A stretch of 64,000 nucleotides of DNA from NCBI GenBank assembly GCA_963277665.1, contig OY728128.1, positions 1,861,562,988 to 1,861,626,987 on the forward strand. Direction: 5' to 3'. The DNA comes from Viscum album. Lineage: Eukaryota > Streptophyta > Magnoliopsida > Santalales > Viscaceae. Below, piece by piece: positions 1 through 12,282 of this stretch (its first letter is position 1; every line of letters starts with the position of its first letter). Both the position numbers and the translations under genes were made by a program. The notes under the pieces were generated by a model. The model was not told where the DNA came from, made no database searches, and saw nothing but the letters and a program-made list of their open reading frames with translations.

Positions 1-1371
1 GATTTTAAAAAATATGTCACCAATACTTCCAATTGTGTAACCCTTATGTTACTTGAGAAGTTTTTAACATTTTTTGATATATTCTTACCTTCCTCATTAG
101 TATTTTTACTCTTATTTCGTGATATTATATCCAAAAATTATTATGTTTAAATCTTTAATAATTACCAGAGGCCATGACATGTGTCATATATGATTGATTT
201 TTTATTTTTAAATCCTATTTTAATAATTTTACTTCTATTTTGTGCTACAATGTTCATCTATTAATTTTTTTATATGAAAAATATTATACATCATTTTACT
301 TTTTACGAAGAAATATTTTATGCCTTTAATACCATTATAAATTGTATAAGATATAATTTCATGAATATGGATGGAAATAAATGTGGGGGAGAGAGATATT
401 TGATTCGAAACAAATAAATTTTTAGGTGATGAAACAATTATTCATGTTGTGGAAAAGAAACAATAAATCTGGAGAGTTGGATGGACTACAATTACATAAT
501 TAAAATCTTTGATATTATTTATTAATATATTTCAATGATCAGTGGACACAATTACACCATAATGAAAATTTATCTTTATAAAAAACAATAACTATTAAAT
601 ATTTATAAATAGAAACGTACATAGGTAGAAGAGAGAAAAATTAAATAATGAAATTATTTTTTAAATGAAATTTCCTATTGTGTGGATTGCCCAAAAATAT
701 GAATATCTTTTTATAGGATAATATTTCAAATGGGGGGGGGGAGCGGGGGGTGGTTTTGGGTGGGGGATAAATCATTTATTGAGGTAAACAACTAATATGC
801 ACTTAACTTCACATTTTATCTAAACATTTTTAATTTTGTCTGAGTTTTACAATTTAAAACATGCCACGCCTTATCTATAGAACAAACCATGATAAATACC
901 TCATGATTGATAAAATATTATAAAAATTTCAGATAGATATTCATGGATGTAAGTAATAATATAAAGATCATGTGTGTCATAAATAATTTAAAAAGATCTA
1001 TTGAAAATCAAAGGGGAGAGAGAAATATTTTTATGTATGTAATCATGAAATAAACTTGTAGATTAAAAGGGGTTTAATGGTTTTTTATGTTTAGTTTATT
1101 ATTATGAAGTTTTGATACATGAAGGAAGGATGATAATTATTTTTATTTGAATATTTAGTACTTTATAATTTATATTTTTGAAAATCTATATTTACCTCAG
1201 TATTTAATGATATTACATTAGTGCAGTGACTATGTGTGAGCAATTGGTTAGAGAAATTTTGGTAATTATTTTAAAATTTAATTCATTAATTTTAATCCGG
1301 ACCATCTTCCCATTTAATGATAGTTAAAAAAATAATTTATCAGTAATAAACTAGTATCTAAGGAGAAATTG
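1..1371. other. Unassigned AT-rich DNA outside the end of Element 1
   Basis: No credible gene is visible: stops are dense in all frames and no domain motif was recognised. The stretch lies beyond the inferred LTR end of Element 1 at 1372. Its only compositional outlier is the G-rich tract at 732-766. Two short patches, near 385-405 and 1010-1030, share a GGGGAGAGAGA-like string followed by ATATTT, which may mark an old internal duplication, but I could not follow the similarity further. It is probably more decayed retroelement sequence; this is inference. Confidence 0.4.
732..766 (+). repeat. G-rich tract with G-quadruplex potential
   Basis: The plus strand carries runs of 10 G (732-741), 6 G (745-750), 3 G (758-760) and 5 G (762-766), separated by loops of 3 to 7 bases. 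This meets the usual four-run pattern for an intramolecular G-quadruplex. The surrounding kilobase is very AT-rich, so the tract stands out sharply. No gene or recognisable promoter is next to it. Confidence 0.7.
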
Positions 1372-2105
1372 TTTAATGACCAAGTCATTTCATACATATA
1401 TATTATAAATATAAAAAAATATTCAATACTTTTCACAAATATATGCTTGATTATAGTTATTGTTTAGTGTCATTGGAGACTAAGAAATACATATTCTAAT
1501 CTAATGAAATATCTTTAATAACTCCCATTAATATCTTCCACTTTTTACTCATAATAAACATACCCTACATAAAACTTTTATTTTTAACCCGGGGAACAGA
1601 AACATAAGAAATGGTGAGATCAGATGCTCAGTAAGGATATGAAAGGGAGATATCAATATATGATTATATTAATTAATGAGATTACCATAAAGGTATAACA
1701 TCTTGAACATAATATAAATTGTTTATACCCAAATTATCATAGATCATAAACCTGAGTAATAGAATAAAAAATTATTTTTCAAAAACTCTGGATTCATAAG
1801 TCTCTAAAATCACAATATTTAAAGAAAAAATACTCATCTCATAAATATGTGGTACTAAAATAAGAATAGTAACAATTTCATTTGTGATGCTAAACTACCA
1901 ATACCATCAAGCATAGTGTATCAGGAGTCATCAATATTTTCTCATTTTGGATCAAGCCAATCAGTCCGTTTCCCACTATTGATCAAGCCAATCCGACTAT
2001 TTATCATTATATATCATGTCTAATGATATGTTACACATTTTTATCTCATAATATATAAATAATTACCCAATAAATTAAATGGAAAATTTTTCCCCAATCT
2101 TCATT

Positions 2106-2200
2106 GGTTAAAAAATGAAGGCCATCCTTGGTTATAAAATAACCACTTCCTTTTGTTATAACACCACATCCCCCATTGCATGTAATGTAACAACCATAAA
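2106..2200. repeat. 24-bp tandem repeat in the Element 1 3' LTR
   Basis: Degenerate units containing TTATAAAATAACCAC-like sequence start near 2108, 2132, 2156 and 2180, a steady 24-bp step. The corresponding part of the other LTR (9401-9520) carries the same repeat with the same step. This supports the pairing of the two LTRs. Confidence 0.6.
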
Positions 2201-3814
2201 ATAATGAAAACCATAAATATGTGTTCCATAAGGTCATGACAAAATCCTTATTTCTAACCCATGAAATGAAATTCGGTCTCACAATCATTCTGTCATAGAA
2301 TAAACCAGGGAAAAGAAATCGTCCTGAAAATCATCTCATCAATTCATCGAAGAATTATCTATGAAAGATGATAAGGTTTATTTAAAATATCACTATTATA
2401 TTCAGAAAACAGATAGAGGAAAAATGAGAATGGTGTAATTTTATCATATCCCCAATAGAGATTAAGTTACATCAAATGACGTCTTCATAGATGGAAAATG
2501 ATTTTGAAAGATATCTTGGAAGATTTCTTGAAGAAAATATTATTATCATTTTGAAAATTATCTTTTTAAAATTAAATGTTAATAGAAAATTGTGGAAATA
2601 ATTTTAATTGAAAATAATATTTACAACACATAATGAACTCTTTTAATCATTGAGTGTTTATGTTGGCTATAAATACAATTCATGTCGTAGATGTTAAAAT
2701 AAAGATTCATGTTTTATTTTCAATAATAAAAAAATTGAAATGTTTTAAAAAATGAATATTCCTTTTGAAATATTTTATAAAAACAGAAAAAATATTATAA
2801 TATCTTTAATATTTCATTGGTTAATATAAATAACATATATTTTCAACTTTTTTAAAAAACTTAGACATGAAAATATTTGGTTTTTGGATCGAAGAGACAC
2901 ATAAATGTAGTTTTTGTATAAAAAAATTCATTTGGAATCATGAGTATATAAGTATAGGAAAATAAATCGAAAAAAAATATTTAGATGAAATAATAAGTGT
3001 ATAAAAAAGGGATTTCTTTTTTGAGATGTATATCATGCGATCTCATCATTGTAATCACATCATAAACAATCACATTGAACAATAATCTTGTTATAATAAA
3101 CTTTTACCACATTGGTATCTTTTTAATCATAATAAAAATGAAAGAAATAATATTATATGGATATTTATATCCCATAATTTCATCATAATAATTATAAAAT
3201 TAATTCATGGCACGTATATACAACATAAAAAATAGAACAATTCTTTATAAGGAATGTGTCCTATAGAAATAAAAATAGGATGAATATACCTTACCGATTT
3301 TGAAATAATTGAATCATAATAAACATTAAATAATATCATATAATTAAACATAAAATATCATTATAATAAGGATATTAATGATATAACATGTCAATGATGC
3401 AGTGTATACAGAAAAAGAAGAAATTAGTGGTGAAAATGGGACATGACTCCCAAAAATAAAAGAGAGACAAGTTATCTGTTACCTTTTGTATTAAAATCAT
3501 TCAAAATCATTGAAAATTAATTTATAATAAATTTTATTTTTTCATTAATAAATTAAATAACCATTATTATATGTATCATACCATCTATGATTTAATTATG
3601 ACATTTTATTACCATTTTAATGACAATTCCTTCTCAAAATCATGTATCGAGTAATTACTATTTTGTTTTTTTTCTATGTTTAGGTTTTATATTTTTTACT
3701 TACTTTTACTTTGATCATGTTTACATAATCTTCCAATATTTAAAAATTATTCTTATATCATATATATTCATTATATATTTATTTAGAGTAATCCATCAAT
3801 GTTAGGGATGTAAA

Positions 3815-4250
3815 AAGATTTGAGCCATTCATGGAGACGGTAAGCTGTACGTATACTTGAACCTTGTTTCTGTTTTATCATAGGATAAAATAAAAGAAAT
3901 GAAAATAATATAATACCTATATGGAATCATTTTTATGTAACATATATCATTTTTTCTCTTAATCCTATCCTTATTAACATTCATTTAATGTGTAAGTGAA
4001 TAATGATTCTCATCGCTTCGTGAGGTAGTAGTCCTCTAAACACCTGATCGATGTTATCATATCCCCATGAAATAGAAATGTAGAGGGTTTATTGGATATT
4101 AAACTTGTAGAAGTGCAATTTCTTCATAGGAATAATATAAATATTTTAAATTCATTATTATATATTATCTTGATAGAAGTGTATGGAAAATGAATACCAT
4201 TGGTTTGTGGGGTCGTAGTCCTCCATACGCAGAATTGTTATGATTTCCCC
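3815..4250 (-). repeat. Triple-core module (copy in the Element 1 LTR)
   Basis: Three related cores are centred near 3840, 4026 and 4214, that is 186 and 188 bp apart. Read on the plus strand, the first contains ATGGAGACGGTAAG, the second GTGAGGTAGTAGTCCTC and the third GTGGGGTCGTAGTCCTCC. In the second, GAGG (4022-4025) and CCTC (4033-4036) can pair around a TAGTAGT loop. The cores are GC-richer and better conserved than the AT-rich spacers. Equivalent modules occur in five other LTR copies in this window. Function unknown; the position in the LTR suggests transcribed leader or trailer RNA. Confidence 0.7.
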
Positions 4251-6001
4251 ACTTGGATGAATAGAATTTAGGATTTGGTCATGAAAAAAAACTATTAAAT
4301 ATCAATATAATTTATATGAAATTTCGATAATAATTTATTCATTCGGTCATCAATGAATTTTGTAAGATAAAAATTAATAATAAATATTTTAGGGATGAAA
4401 ATTAGAGTTTCATTGAAAATAATCCTTTTAATATCTTATTAAGGACCCTTGTATTGGTATTATTCAAATAAAAATATCTCTAAAACATGAATAATGATAT
4501 TATCTATATTTGTTTCAATTGTTTTGTTATATTAAATGCATTAATATGTGTGAATATGTGATGGAAGGAAGTTTCCATTAATGATTAAGGAGAAGTGATA
4601 ATTTTGTAATTACCCAAGAATATTCAATACTTGAAAATATATCTCACCCCATGTGTATCCATAATTTATAATTAATTTATTTTAGGAAATAAATTTTACT
4701 TCCACAACTCTTGCACAAATAACTTGTATAAAAAGTTGTATACCATAGTCATTATGTTTACTTTATTTTAGAATTTTAGTTTTCTCAGTGGAAATATATA
4801 TTTTTATATAACTCGGGGATTTATTCCTTAATCCTAAAAATAGATTAAGTATTATTACAAAATTCTGACAATGTTTTTATAATAATAATTTTTTATAAAA
4901 TTAAAATCCAATGTGCGGAAAATTAATTATAACAAAAGTGCATGTAATGCGCCAAACCGTTTTCTAACCTTAACTATGTTAATTAATTTTCATAGTTTTT
5001 ACTATTCATTATGACTAAAAATAAATGAAGATATCACCTAATATTAATTTAAATTATTCCAGACATGGAATCCATTTTACTAAATTCAATTCACAAAAGT
5101 AGAAGAATATTATTTTTGTAAAACTCAAAGATGTGGTGAAAAAACATTTTTCCGAGGTAAATGATCTCAAAGTATAATTTTTTTAAATCATATTTGAATT
5201 TTAAATTGATTAATATTTCAAAAATTGGATTACTAATAATTTGATTAAACTAATTTTAATTTTAACCTATTTTAATAAAATATTAAATTTTTTTAATACT
5301 TTAAATGAAGAGGAATTTTTTAAATTAAATCAACATTTTTTAACAATTAAACAAAAACCTATTCATTTCAGAAAATTCTCCAAAACTAATCAAAGGTAAT
5401 TTATAAATTTTTATTTAAGATATGTTTTTTATTTTTTCAAATAATTTATTAATTTTTTTTAAAAATACCTATATTATTATTCCATAAAAAGTAAAAAATT
5501 AAAATTTTAAAGAAATTTCATTTTTGAACCATATAGAGACTATTCTGAATATCATGTACTAGTTTAATTTTTTTTTTAATTTTAAGAAACCATTATACCA
5601 AAAATTTTAAAAAAATTTATTCCAATTAATACACCCAAATTCAATGTTTAGGTTATAAGAGTTTGGATTAAATAATATTAATAGTATATCATGGTTCATT
5701 AAAAGTCGGTTTTCCATGTCATATAAGATTTCAAAGAAATTAAATTTTTTAAAAATAAAATATTTTGTATAACATTATCATTTTACCTTCTAGAAACTTT
5801 AAAATTCGTTTATCCTTCTAAAAAAATCACATTGGTATAAAAATTTTAGGATACTTATTTCCCATTTTATCCTCAATTTCCCACATATCATACTCATGGT
5901 CCTGGTTTCAACACAGAACATTAGCAATGTGAGTTGTATTTTTTCATATAAATTATTCTATATAATCGAAAATCTACATAGTTTTTTTCTTAAAAGAATA
6001 A

Positions 6002-6013
6002 TCATCCTCCATC
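6002..6013 (-). other. Polypurine tract candidate of Element 1
   Basis: The minus strand reads ATGGAGGATGAT here, between the integrase remnant and the inferred 3' LTR start. It resembles the clearer PPT of Element 2 (AAGGGGGATGA at 19643-19653). A polypurine tract primes plus-strand DNA synthesis in LTR retrotransposons. Confidence 0.4.
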
Positions 6014-6357
6014 AGTATGACCTATGAGATTAGTAAATGTGAAGGATTTGGTATTTATATCCTCTAGAGAGATTAATGTAACACATTGTGGACATGAGAG
6101 AGGTTCGTTGGAATCACTAATTTATAAGCTGTCATTTTTATATGATCATGAATTTCTAATGGACTAGTATTATTAGGGTTTAGTTTTACATTATATCAAA
6201 ATATCATTAAATTCTTCAATGTTGATATTTTTTGAAACACCATGCCACCAAACTCAAATTCTAGATCACTCTGGTGATTTTGAGTAAACATTCCTTTTAA
6301 AATTGTGCTTCCCCATTGTGTTTTAGAATATATATAACCTTATCTTACATTTCATCA

Positions 6358-6900
6358 TCAAGATCTTGTATTTGTCTCATAATGGAATTCTATTTTAGGA
6401 TGACATGCAGTGATGTTACAACATTTTATATCAAGGTCATACTTATGACATTTATAAAAAATTGAGGTAATTGACAGATCACAATCTGATATAAAAAAAT
6501 CTACTAATTCATGAAATCTTAACACTTCATTAATGTATATCCTAGGAATATAATTGACTAAAAAATATATCCTGAATGTGATTTTGTGCGATACAATTTT
6601 ATGGAGGTTATCCACAACTCATATATCATTATTCCCATTACATATTTAATGTAATCCGATAAGAAAATACATGTTGATATTTTCCCTTTTCCATTATGGT
6701 ATGGGTAATGGTCGTAAGATACCAATTATATATATATCTTAGCCATAAATTTATGATATACCAAGCATCGAGATACAAAATCTACATTATCTATCTTCAT
6801 TTCATCCCATAATAACTACTCGTTTAAATGTCTACACATCTTTACATTTTTAAATTAATAGAGAATAAAGATATATGTGCTTCATCCAATGGATCATTCT
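6358..6900 (-). pseudogene. Ty3/gypsy integrase remnant of Element 1
   Basis: Minus-strand open frame 6615-6358 (85 codons) covers most of the integrase core. It retains Asp2 (in MDNL), Asp44 (in ISDCD) and Glu80 (in HYETN), with 35 residues between the last two, the DD35E arrangement of retroviral-type integrases. The TACHP segment matches the family's conserved STAFHP block. Upstream on the minus strand, near 6750-6790, VDFVSRCLVYHK corresponds to the end of the HHCC zinc finger, its last Cys replaced by Tyr. Stops and frame changes between the finger and the core rule out a working protein. The enzyme would insert element cDNA into the genome. It follows RNase H as expected in Ty3/gypsy pol. 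Confidence 0.8.
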
Positions 6901-7164
6901 TAAAATATGTTATGGATGGAAGTATACAAGGTTTCCAAAACATAACATTACATCCAAATTAGGTAGGAACTCAAGACTGTTTCCCAATATATTTTGACAC
7001 ACCACATCAAACTTATGCTTATTGTTTTATCATCACATGGATTAATGGTTGAACAATTATTTGAGAAATATAATATTTTCCAACTTTCATAAAAAAATTT
7101 AAATCCAAAATTGGAAAAAATATATTTGTTGGATCATTTTTTATCCCCATAATAGATAAGGTAT

Positions 7165-7300
7165 AATTGTCTTTTTGACTTAAAGCATCAACCAAATTAT
7201 TTACCCTCCCATGGTTATAATGTATTTAGAAGTCACAACTTTGAATTAGATGTAATAGTCTTCTCTAACAAATTGTCATCTAAATAAGTGATAATATATA
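7165..7300 (-). pseudogene. RNase H C-terminal remnant of Element 1 pol
   Basis: The minus-strand translation gives a block ending in NHGRVNNLVDALSQK, which matches the family's conserved end of the pol RNase H domain (HPGKANVVADALSRK-type). It contains the Asp of the VDAL motif. In-frame stops interrupt the preceding part. More of the domain probably lies between 7300 and 7900, but I could not read it clearly. It sits between RT and integrase, the normal Ty3/gypsy order. Confidence 0.7.
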
Positions 7301-7929
7301 ATATAAATATTTATGGTTAGTATATTTATCATTCCATTATTCATAACGATATCTCCTTTATATATATAATATTAAAAAACCACAACTAAATCCAAATCAT
7401 GAGTTGGGTAATTTTTCTCATAAACCTTCAGTTTCTATGTGGAATAATCTATAACCATGTCATTCATCATGAGAACACACCCCATCCTCTAAAATGACGA
7501 ATCAATTTATATTAGAAAGCCTTATCCATTATACGGTAATGTTAACAGATGCATACTAACTTATCCTCTCTTAAATTCCATGAAATTACCCTCATATTTA
7601 ATCATCTTTAGAAACTTAGCTCCCATCCATGTTAACCTTGTAAGTAGATTATAAAGTCTTGTTAAATTCTCCACAAACCATCTATAATATCATTCCAAAC
7701 AAATAAATCTACAGATCTTAAACACCATAGTTCATCTAGGACAACATTTAATAGACACTATCTTTGATGAATTTACTGATATACCCACTCTTTGTATTAT
7801 ATAAGCCAACAAAATTGGTTATAACTAAAATTTACACATTTTAAAATTTTCATACACTTTCCCAATCCTTAGGGACTTTAGTAAAACTCTCAATTGATCA
7901 CTATAATGTTAATTAATATTTAAAAAAAA

Positions 7930-8400
7930 CATAATACAATTAATAAATATTACCATACATTGGTCAAGGATATCTATAAAGACTCTATTCGTTAAATACC
8001 TGAAGATAATGGGAGAATTAGTAAGACAAAATGAGATTACAATATACCCATAGTGTCTATACCTTATACAGAATGTTGTCTTTGTTATAATCTACTTTTT
8101 AAACCTCAATGTATGATATCGAGTATGGGGGTTAACCTTGGAAAATTATTTAACTCTTCATAGTTAATAAAAAATGTCCACAATATGGGGATAATGATAC
8201 TTTTTCATGACCAGAATATTTTTCAGCTCTTAATAATCATTACATAGTTTCATAGAACCATCATTATTTTTTACAAAAATATCGGTTTCATCCCAAGGTT
8301 ACAGACTTGGATATATGAATCTATTAAAATAATTCTCATGGAGTTTATTCTAAAATTCATGCAACTTAATCGGGTCCATTAAATATGAATTTTGTGTGTA
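7930..8400 (-). pseudogene. Reverse transcriptase remnant of Element 1
   Basis: The minus strand reads MDPIKLHEF from about 8385, then a degenerate PSVSPWGAP-type block, then FVKNNDGSMKLCNDY, the conserved KKDGSxRxCxDYR region of Ty3/gypsy RT. Further on are KTTFCIRYRHYGY and IDILDQCMVIFINC. The last aligns with the catalytic FIDD box, but both Asp are replaced (Asn, Cys) near 7935-7950, so the enzyme is dead even apart from its stops and frame changes. Reverse transcriptase would copy element RNA into DNA. No protease or gag was found upstream. Confidence 0.82.
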
Positions 8401-8649
8401 GTAAGGCCAGTTGTAATGCACCAAGTTATAATTGAGTCTATCTTAATGAACTATTTTTTGATTTTCTACCTGAAGTTTTAAATTTTCCAAATCTACATAT
8501 AATTGTAGAATCCAAACATGGGTGTAATTACATGAAAATAACTCGCTCTGTCCATCACCAAAATTTCCAAACATTTTCTTATACGTTGAAATATCCTTCT
8601 ATTTATCATTATTGATATCCATAGGGATATGAATAAGTATTTGTCAGCC

Positions 8650-9689
8650 AGTTTTTTAATGTTTAACTAAACCTTTCCTTCAAATACAATAGTAACAAAC
8701 TAGAATTTATATACATAATTATCACATCATTTAGATGAATGTTCAATACATTTTAGAAATACGTACTATAGGACTATGTTGTATTTTTATATTTTTTACT
8801 AGGTGCACAATCTTATTATCTAAAGAAATAACTTAAACATATCCCATAAATTATTTCTTCATTTACTCATTATTAACATAACTAACATAAAAAAATTCAT
8901 CATATCCTTGGGAAATGAATAATAAGAAAGGGTGAGCTCAAATACTCTGAATGGGTAAGAATAATAGATATCATTATATTATGATAAAAAATAAAAGATA
9001 AAAATATGGGTATGAGATCACCAAAATAACTTATAATGTTTATAAAAAACTATCATAGATCATAAACAAGAGTCTTATCATAAATCATTATCCTTGAAAG
9101 AGGCATGACTGATGAGAATGTGAAATCATCACAATTCATTAACTATAATCCCATTTCTTAAAATTATATAGGAAACAGAGGCAGAGAAACCATTTTATTT
9201 TTCAAGTTTAACCACCCAGAGAGTCAAACATTATGGATAATGCATCATCACCTATTTCCTATGGTTGAACAACCCCTAAATCATGTTTCCCTTTGCAGAT
9301 ATTTCTCATCAGCATGTTTTCCATTTTGGATCAATCTCATCAAAAAGTTTCTTGTTGTTATCTATTGAGATCTAAATCATAACCTAATTCAGTTGAGGGA
9401 GTTGTTGGTGTCACCCATAGGTGGTTATAATGAGACTACTATCCTTCATTATAACGTAACCACCATCACTGATTAAAATTTAACTACTGCCCTCAGTTAT
9501 AATATAACCATTATAACATTGTAAAATCTATATTTTTTTTAGAATACCAAGAAAAAATCGTCACATCATTACCCATGAAAATAAAAAAGATCTCATAATT
9601 ATTCCATCCTACAATAACTGAGAGAAAGTAAATAGGCATCATAATAAAAAATATTCATCCTAGAATAACCCATGGAAAAAGAATGGGTC
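8650..9689 (-). repeat. Truncated 5' LTR of Element 1 (family K)
   Basis: This stretch matches about 1372-2350 in the other LTR. Paired landmarks are GGGTGAGCTCAAATACTC at 8938 with the GGTGAG motif at 1613, CATTTTGGATCAA at 9332 with 1943, and the 24-bp tandem repeats. Similarity ends at 9689, where the family M LTR begins. The inner boundary near 8650 rests on a TTAATGTTTAAC string aligned with the LTR end. No convincing PBS is readable beside it. Confidence 0.55.
9401..9520. repeat. 24-bp tandem repeat in the Element 1 5' LTR
   Basis: Units start near 9425, 9449, 9473 and 9497, with a possible first one at 9401. Each contains a variant of TTATAACGTAACCACCAT. The step is exactly 24 bp. It is the counterpart of the repeat at 2106-2200. 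Confidence 0.65.
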
Positions 9690-12282
9690 TGTAACCTCCT
9701 AGGATTTTAGGGTAGGTCAAATTCCACTCATGTTTTGAATTTTTAGAGAAGAGTTGCTAATCTAATTCTTTTCATGATGTCCCGATCATAACATCGAGAG
9801 TGTATTTAACCAATGGAATTATGTTTATATGGGTGATTCAAAAAGAATTTTCCTTTGCATTTTAATTTTTTTGGGAGTTCATTAGAGGCTATAAACTCGA
9901 ACTATACTTAGTGTGAAGACTGGGGAGTGTGGTTTGGATGAACTTTATAGGCTCCCATGGAAAACCATGAGGCCAACCTCTATCCTGAGAGATGGTTTGT
10001 AAAACCATGCAGGTGGTGTAAAATAAACCAGTGGCACCTATTCTATTTTTATTTTAGGTGATTGTTTTGGATGCTGTGTGGTTTGGAAATCTATGTAGGA
10101 CATCAATGAGATATTCTCCCTTTGGACATTGGGTGTCTCATGGTTGGTGCTAGATTATACAAATTGTTTGATCCAAAAGGCCACCTCATTAAAGTGAACA
10201 AATTACCATTTCACTATATACTCTATTTAACCCTTCTCATATTCTTTCCCCCCTTTACCTATTCACAGTAGTGGGGATCCCAATATATCCTCCTGATTTA
10301 GGAGATGAGCTTGTTTCTTTATTTTAACTATGTTCTTCAATACGTCATGTGGATTGGAACCACATTATCAAGATCTAAATTGGTATTTCATCTCATTCAC
10401 CTTTCTCTCACTTTATGGAGCACTAAATATATGCAAGTCTATTTTCTGTATTTTTAAGGTGTTCAACTAAATTTCCAATTTCTACCAAATCTATTTGAGA
10501 TAATGGTATTGACTAGACTTGTGTTTTTTTACCAACATGAGGTAGGCGATTTTTATCTTTCTTAGGATTCTGGTCGTGTTTTGGTGTTGAAACCTCTACT
10601 TAACCATTGAGTATATTTTTTTACAAACTAATTAATGAATTCCATACCGTTAACTTAAATATGAGAACATATGGGGTAATAATAAGCATTCTATATCCAT
10701 TTCTTGCATGATGAAGGTGTGTATGGGGCTTGAGACCACTTGTGAAATTTGGAACGTTGTGTTTATTTATTAATTTAAAATGTTTAATTATATGAATTTC
10801 ATGTGAGTACCATTGGAATCGTATGGATTTCCTGATGATTGAGATGGTTTTTACCTTTTGGGATGAGGCAATGTGTTCATCAGGTTGGTATTGGCCTAGA
10901 TATTTTGGGTGATGTTGATCTGTAGTTGGGTGACGTTGTAGTCAGATTAAGGAGAGAAGGTCATCAGGCTATGAACATGACCCTGGTGATTTTAGATGGT
11001 GATGACCTTCTGGATAAGTGAAACAATAGAAGGGGCATGTGGTTTTAGATCTACATGTCTTCAATACTTATTTGGTGATTTCATTTCACCAATGTTAGAA
11101 AATTCCCCATTTTGTGTTGTGTGCACAGAGAAAAGACATAGATTATGTGGTGGCGTTAACCACTCATGTAGGTATATGCCTCCATTAGATGTAGATTATG
11201 TTGATATTTTGAGGTGATTTCCATTGAAATTCACATGGATGGCGAGGATACAATAGTTGATAGTGCTGAGATCATCGATTGGGGTATGACGCTAACCATG
11301 TATTGATGCCAGGGCCAAGATTACTTGGAGGAAAACCATCATTGTGCATTGGAAATTATGCTTCAAGCCTAAGTTGATTTTTATTTAATGGGGTCTATGG
11401 GACAAGATATGAGTTTTGGAATGCCTTTAGGATGTCGGTTTGATGCATGCTGGAAAGAGGCATAAAGTTAGGAATTGGAGGTGGTATCTATGGGTTCAAC
11501 TAGACTTATTTTCACCATGGGGTTCCCATGTATTTATAATAAGGATCCTACCAACTCTAATTATAAAGATGAAGAAAAAACCAACTGAATAACTTCTTTA
11601 TATATGTTGAGAAAAAGGGAAGAATATTGTTTATACTGAGATATAGTACCACTTTTATTTATTTCTAGTATACACCTGCTTATTTAGAGATATAAGATAG
11701 CGACATTTTGTTGATGGCCTATTAAGATTCAGTTTCTCACCCCACATTCTCCCTTATGGATGTGTGGAGATTTTATGGATTTCCATTTAGGAAATTTTTT
11801 GTGCTCAAGATCTAGATCTAGTGATTTAGTTAGATTTGGATGGAAGGTAAGGGTCCACGGGGTCCTACCTGAGTTGGAGTTTATTTTTTTATTTTTTTCT
11901 GTATCATCATAAAATTATATATACATAATATGGTTTTACACATGTGTCCCTTATTTTTTAATGTCTTTTATGAACTATTTAGATACATGATTTCTCATAA
12001 TTTTATTTTTTGATTCTTTGTTTTGAAAGTTTTATGTTTAGATTTATTGATATTATTGTTATTTTCTTCTATGCTACTGGCATGTGTGGGTTACATGTCA
12101 AGTGTCTTTTGGTCATCCTTTTCCATTGGTTTATATATATATTTATCTAGACTATTATTATTATCACCTCTAGACGGTATAATCTCCCAACTATCAGCCC
12201 ATTACACCCTCTCTACTAGTTGGATGAATTTTTCATTATGGAGGTATATATTAAGGCTAGGGGATCTCAACCAATGACACTA
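9690..12282 (+). repeat. Family M LTR, copy 1 (possibly a solo LTR)
   Basis: It starts TGTAACCTCCTAGG at 9690 and is similar along its length to 41210-43816. Shared landmarks are GGTCAAATTCC near the start, TTTTGGGTGATGTTGATC at 10897 (42420 in copy 2), AAGGTAAGGGTC at 11847 (43361), and the region before the end near 12220. Both copies span about 2.6 kb. It contains variants of AAAACCATG repeated near 9960-10010. A TATA-like CTATTTAACCC lies at 10223, before a pyrimidine-rich stretch. The open frames at 10996-11217 and 12023-12277 have no recognisable domain and lie inside the LTR, so they are not called as genes. No PPT precedes it and no PBS follows, which suits a solo LTR. It ends about where the Element 2 LTR starts. 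Confidence 0.6.

Larger units (their letters stand above)
1372..6000 (-). repeat. Family K LTR, 3' LTR of Element 1
   Basis: This minus-strand LTR is related to the Element 2 LTRs. Read on the plus strand, 1372 onward matches the reverse complement of the Element 2 LTR end: TTAATGACC, then an ATTCTAATCTAATGAAAT-like stretch near 1495, then GAAACATAAGAAA near 1601. The other end is set by a PPT-like minus-strand purine run (ATGGAGGATGAT, about 6002-6013). It contains the triple-core module at 3815-4250 and the 24-bp tandem repeat near 2106-2200. From about 2690 to 5900 it also corresponds to the fragment at 44155-47300, including a shared CTTAACTATG motif near 4970 and 46450. It holds no gene. 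Confidence 0.65.
1372..9689 (-). mobile_element. Element 1: decayed Ty3/gypsy LTR retrotransposon, 5' end truncated
   Basis: On the minus strand this is a 3' LTR (about 6000 down to 1372), an interior with pol remnants (RT, RNase H, integrase in Ty3/gypsy order) and part of a 5' LTR (about 9689 to 8650). The two LTR parts correspond: a GGTGAG...CTCAGTAAGG-type motif at 1617 pairs with one at 8930, and 24-bp tandem repeats occur in both at the same relative place. The LTR end at 1372 was placed by aligning it with the reverse complement of the Element 2 LTR end. The 5' LTR stops where the family M LTR begins (9690). Gag and protease were not found, and only about 250 bp separates RT from the inferred LTR end, so they are probably deleted. 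Boundaries other than 1372 and 9689 are approximate. Confidence 0.7.

Noticed and set aside
3815..4250. Hammerhead ribozyme (retrozyme) in the repeated cores
   Set aside because: The cores fold into hairpins, but the invariant CUGAUGA and GAAA boxes of the hammerhead are not present in any copy.
12023..12277. 84-codon hydrophobic open frame that could be a small membrane protein
   Set aside because: It lies in the last part of a family M LTR, has no recognisable motif, and the corresponding part of the second copy (near 43530-43790) is not open in the same way. AT-rich DNA favours hydrophobic codons.
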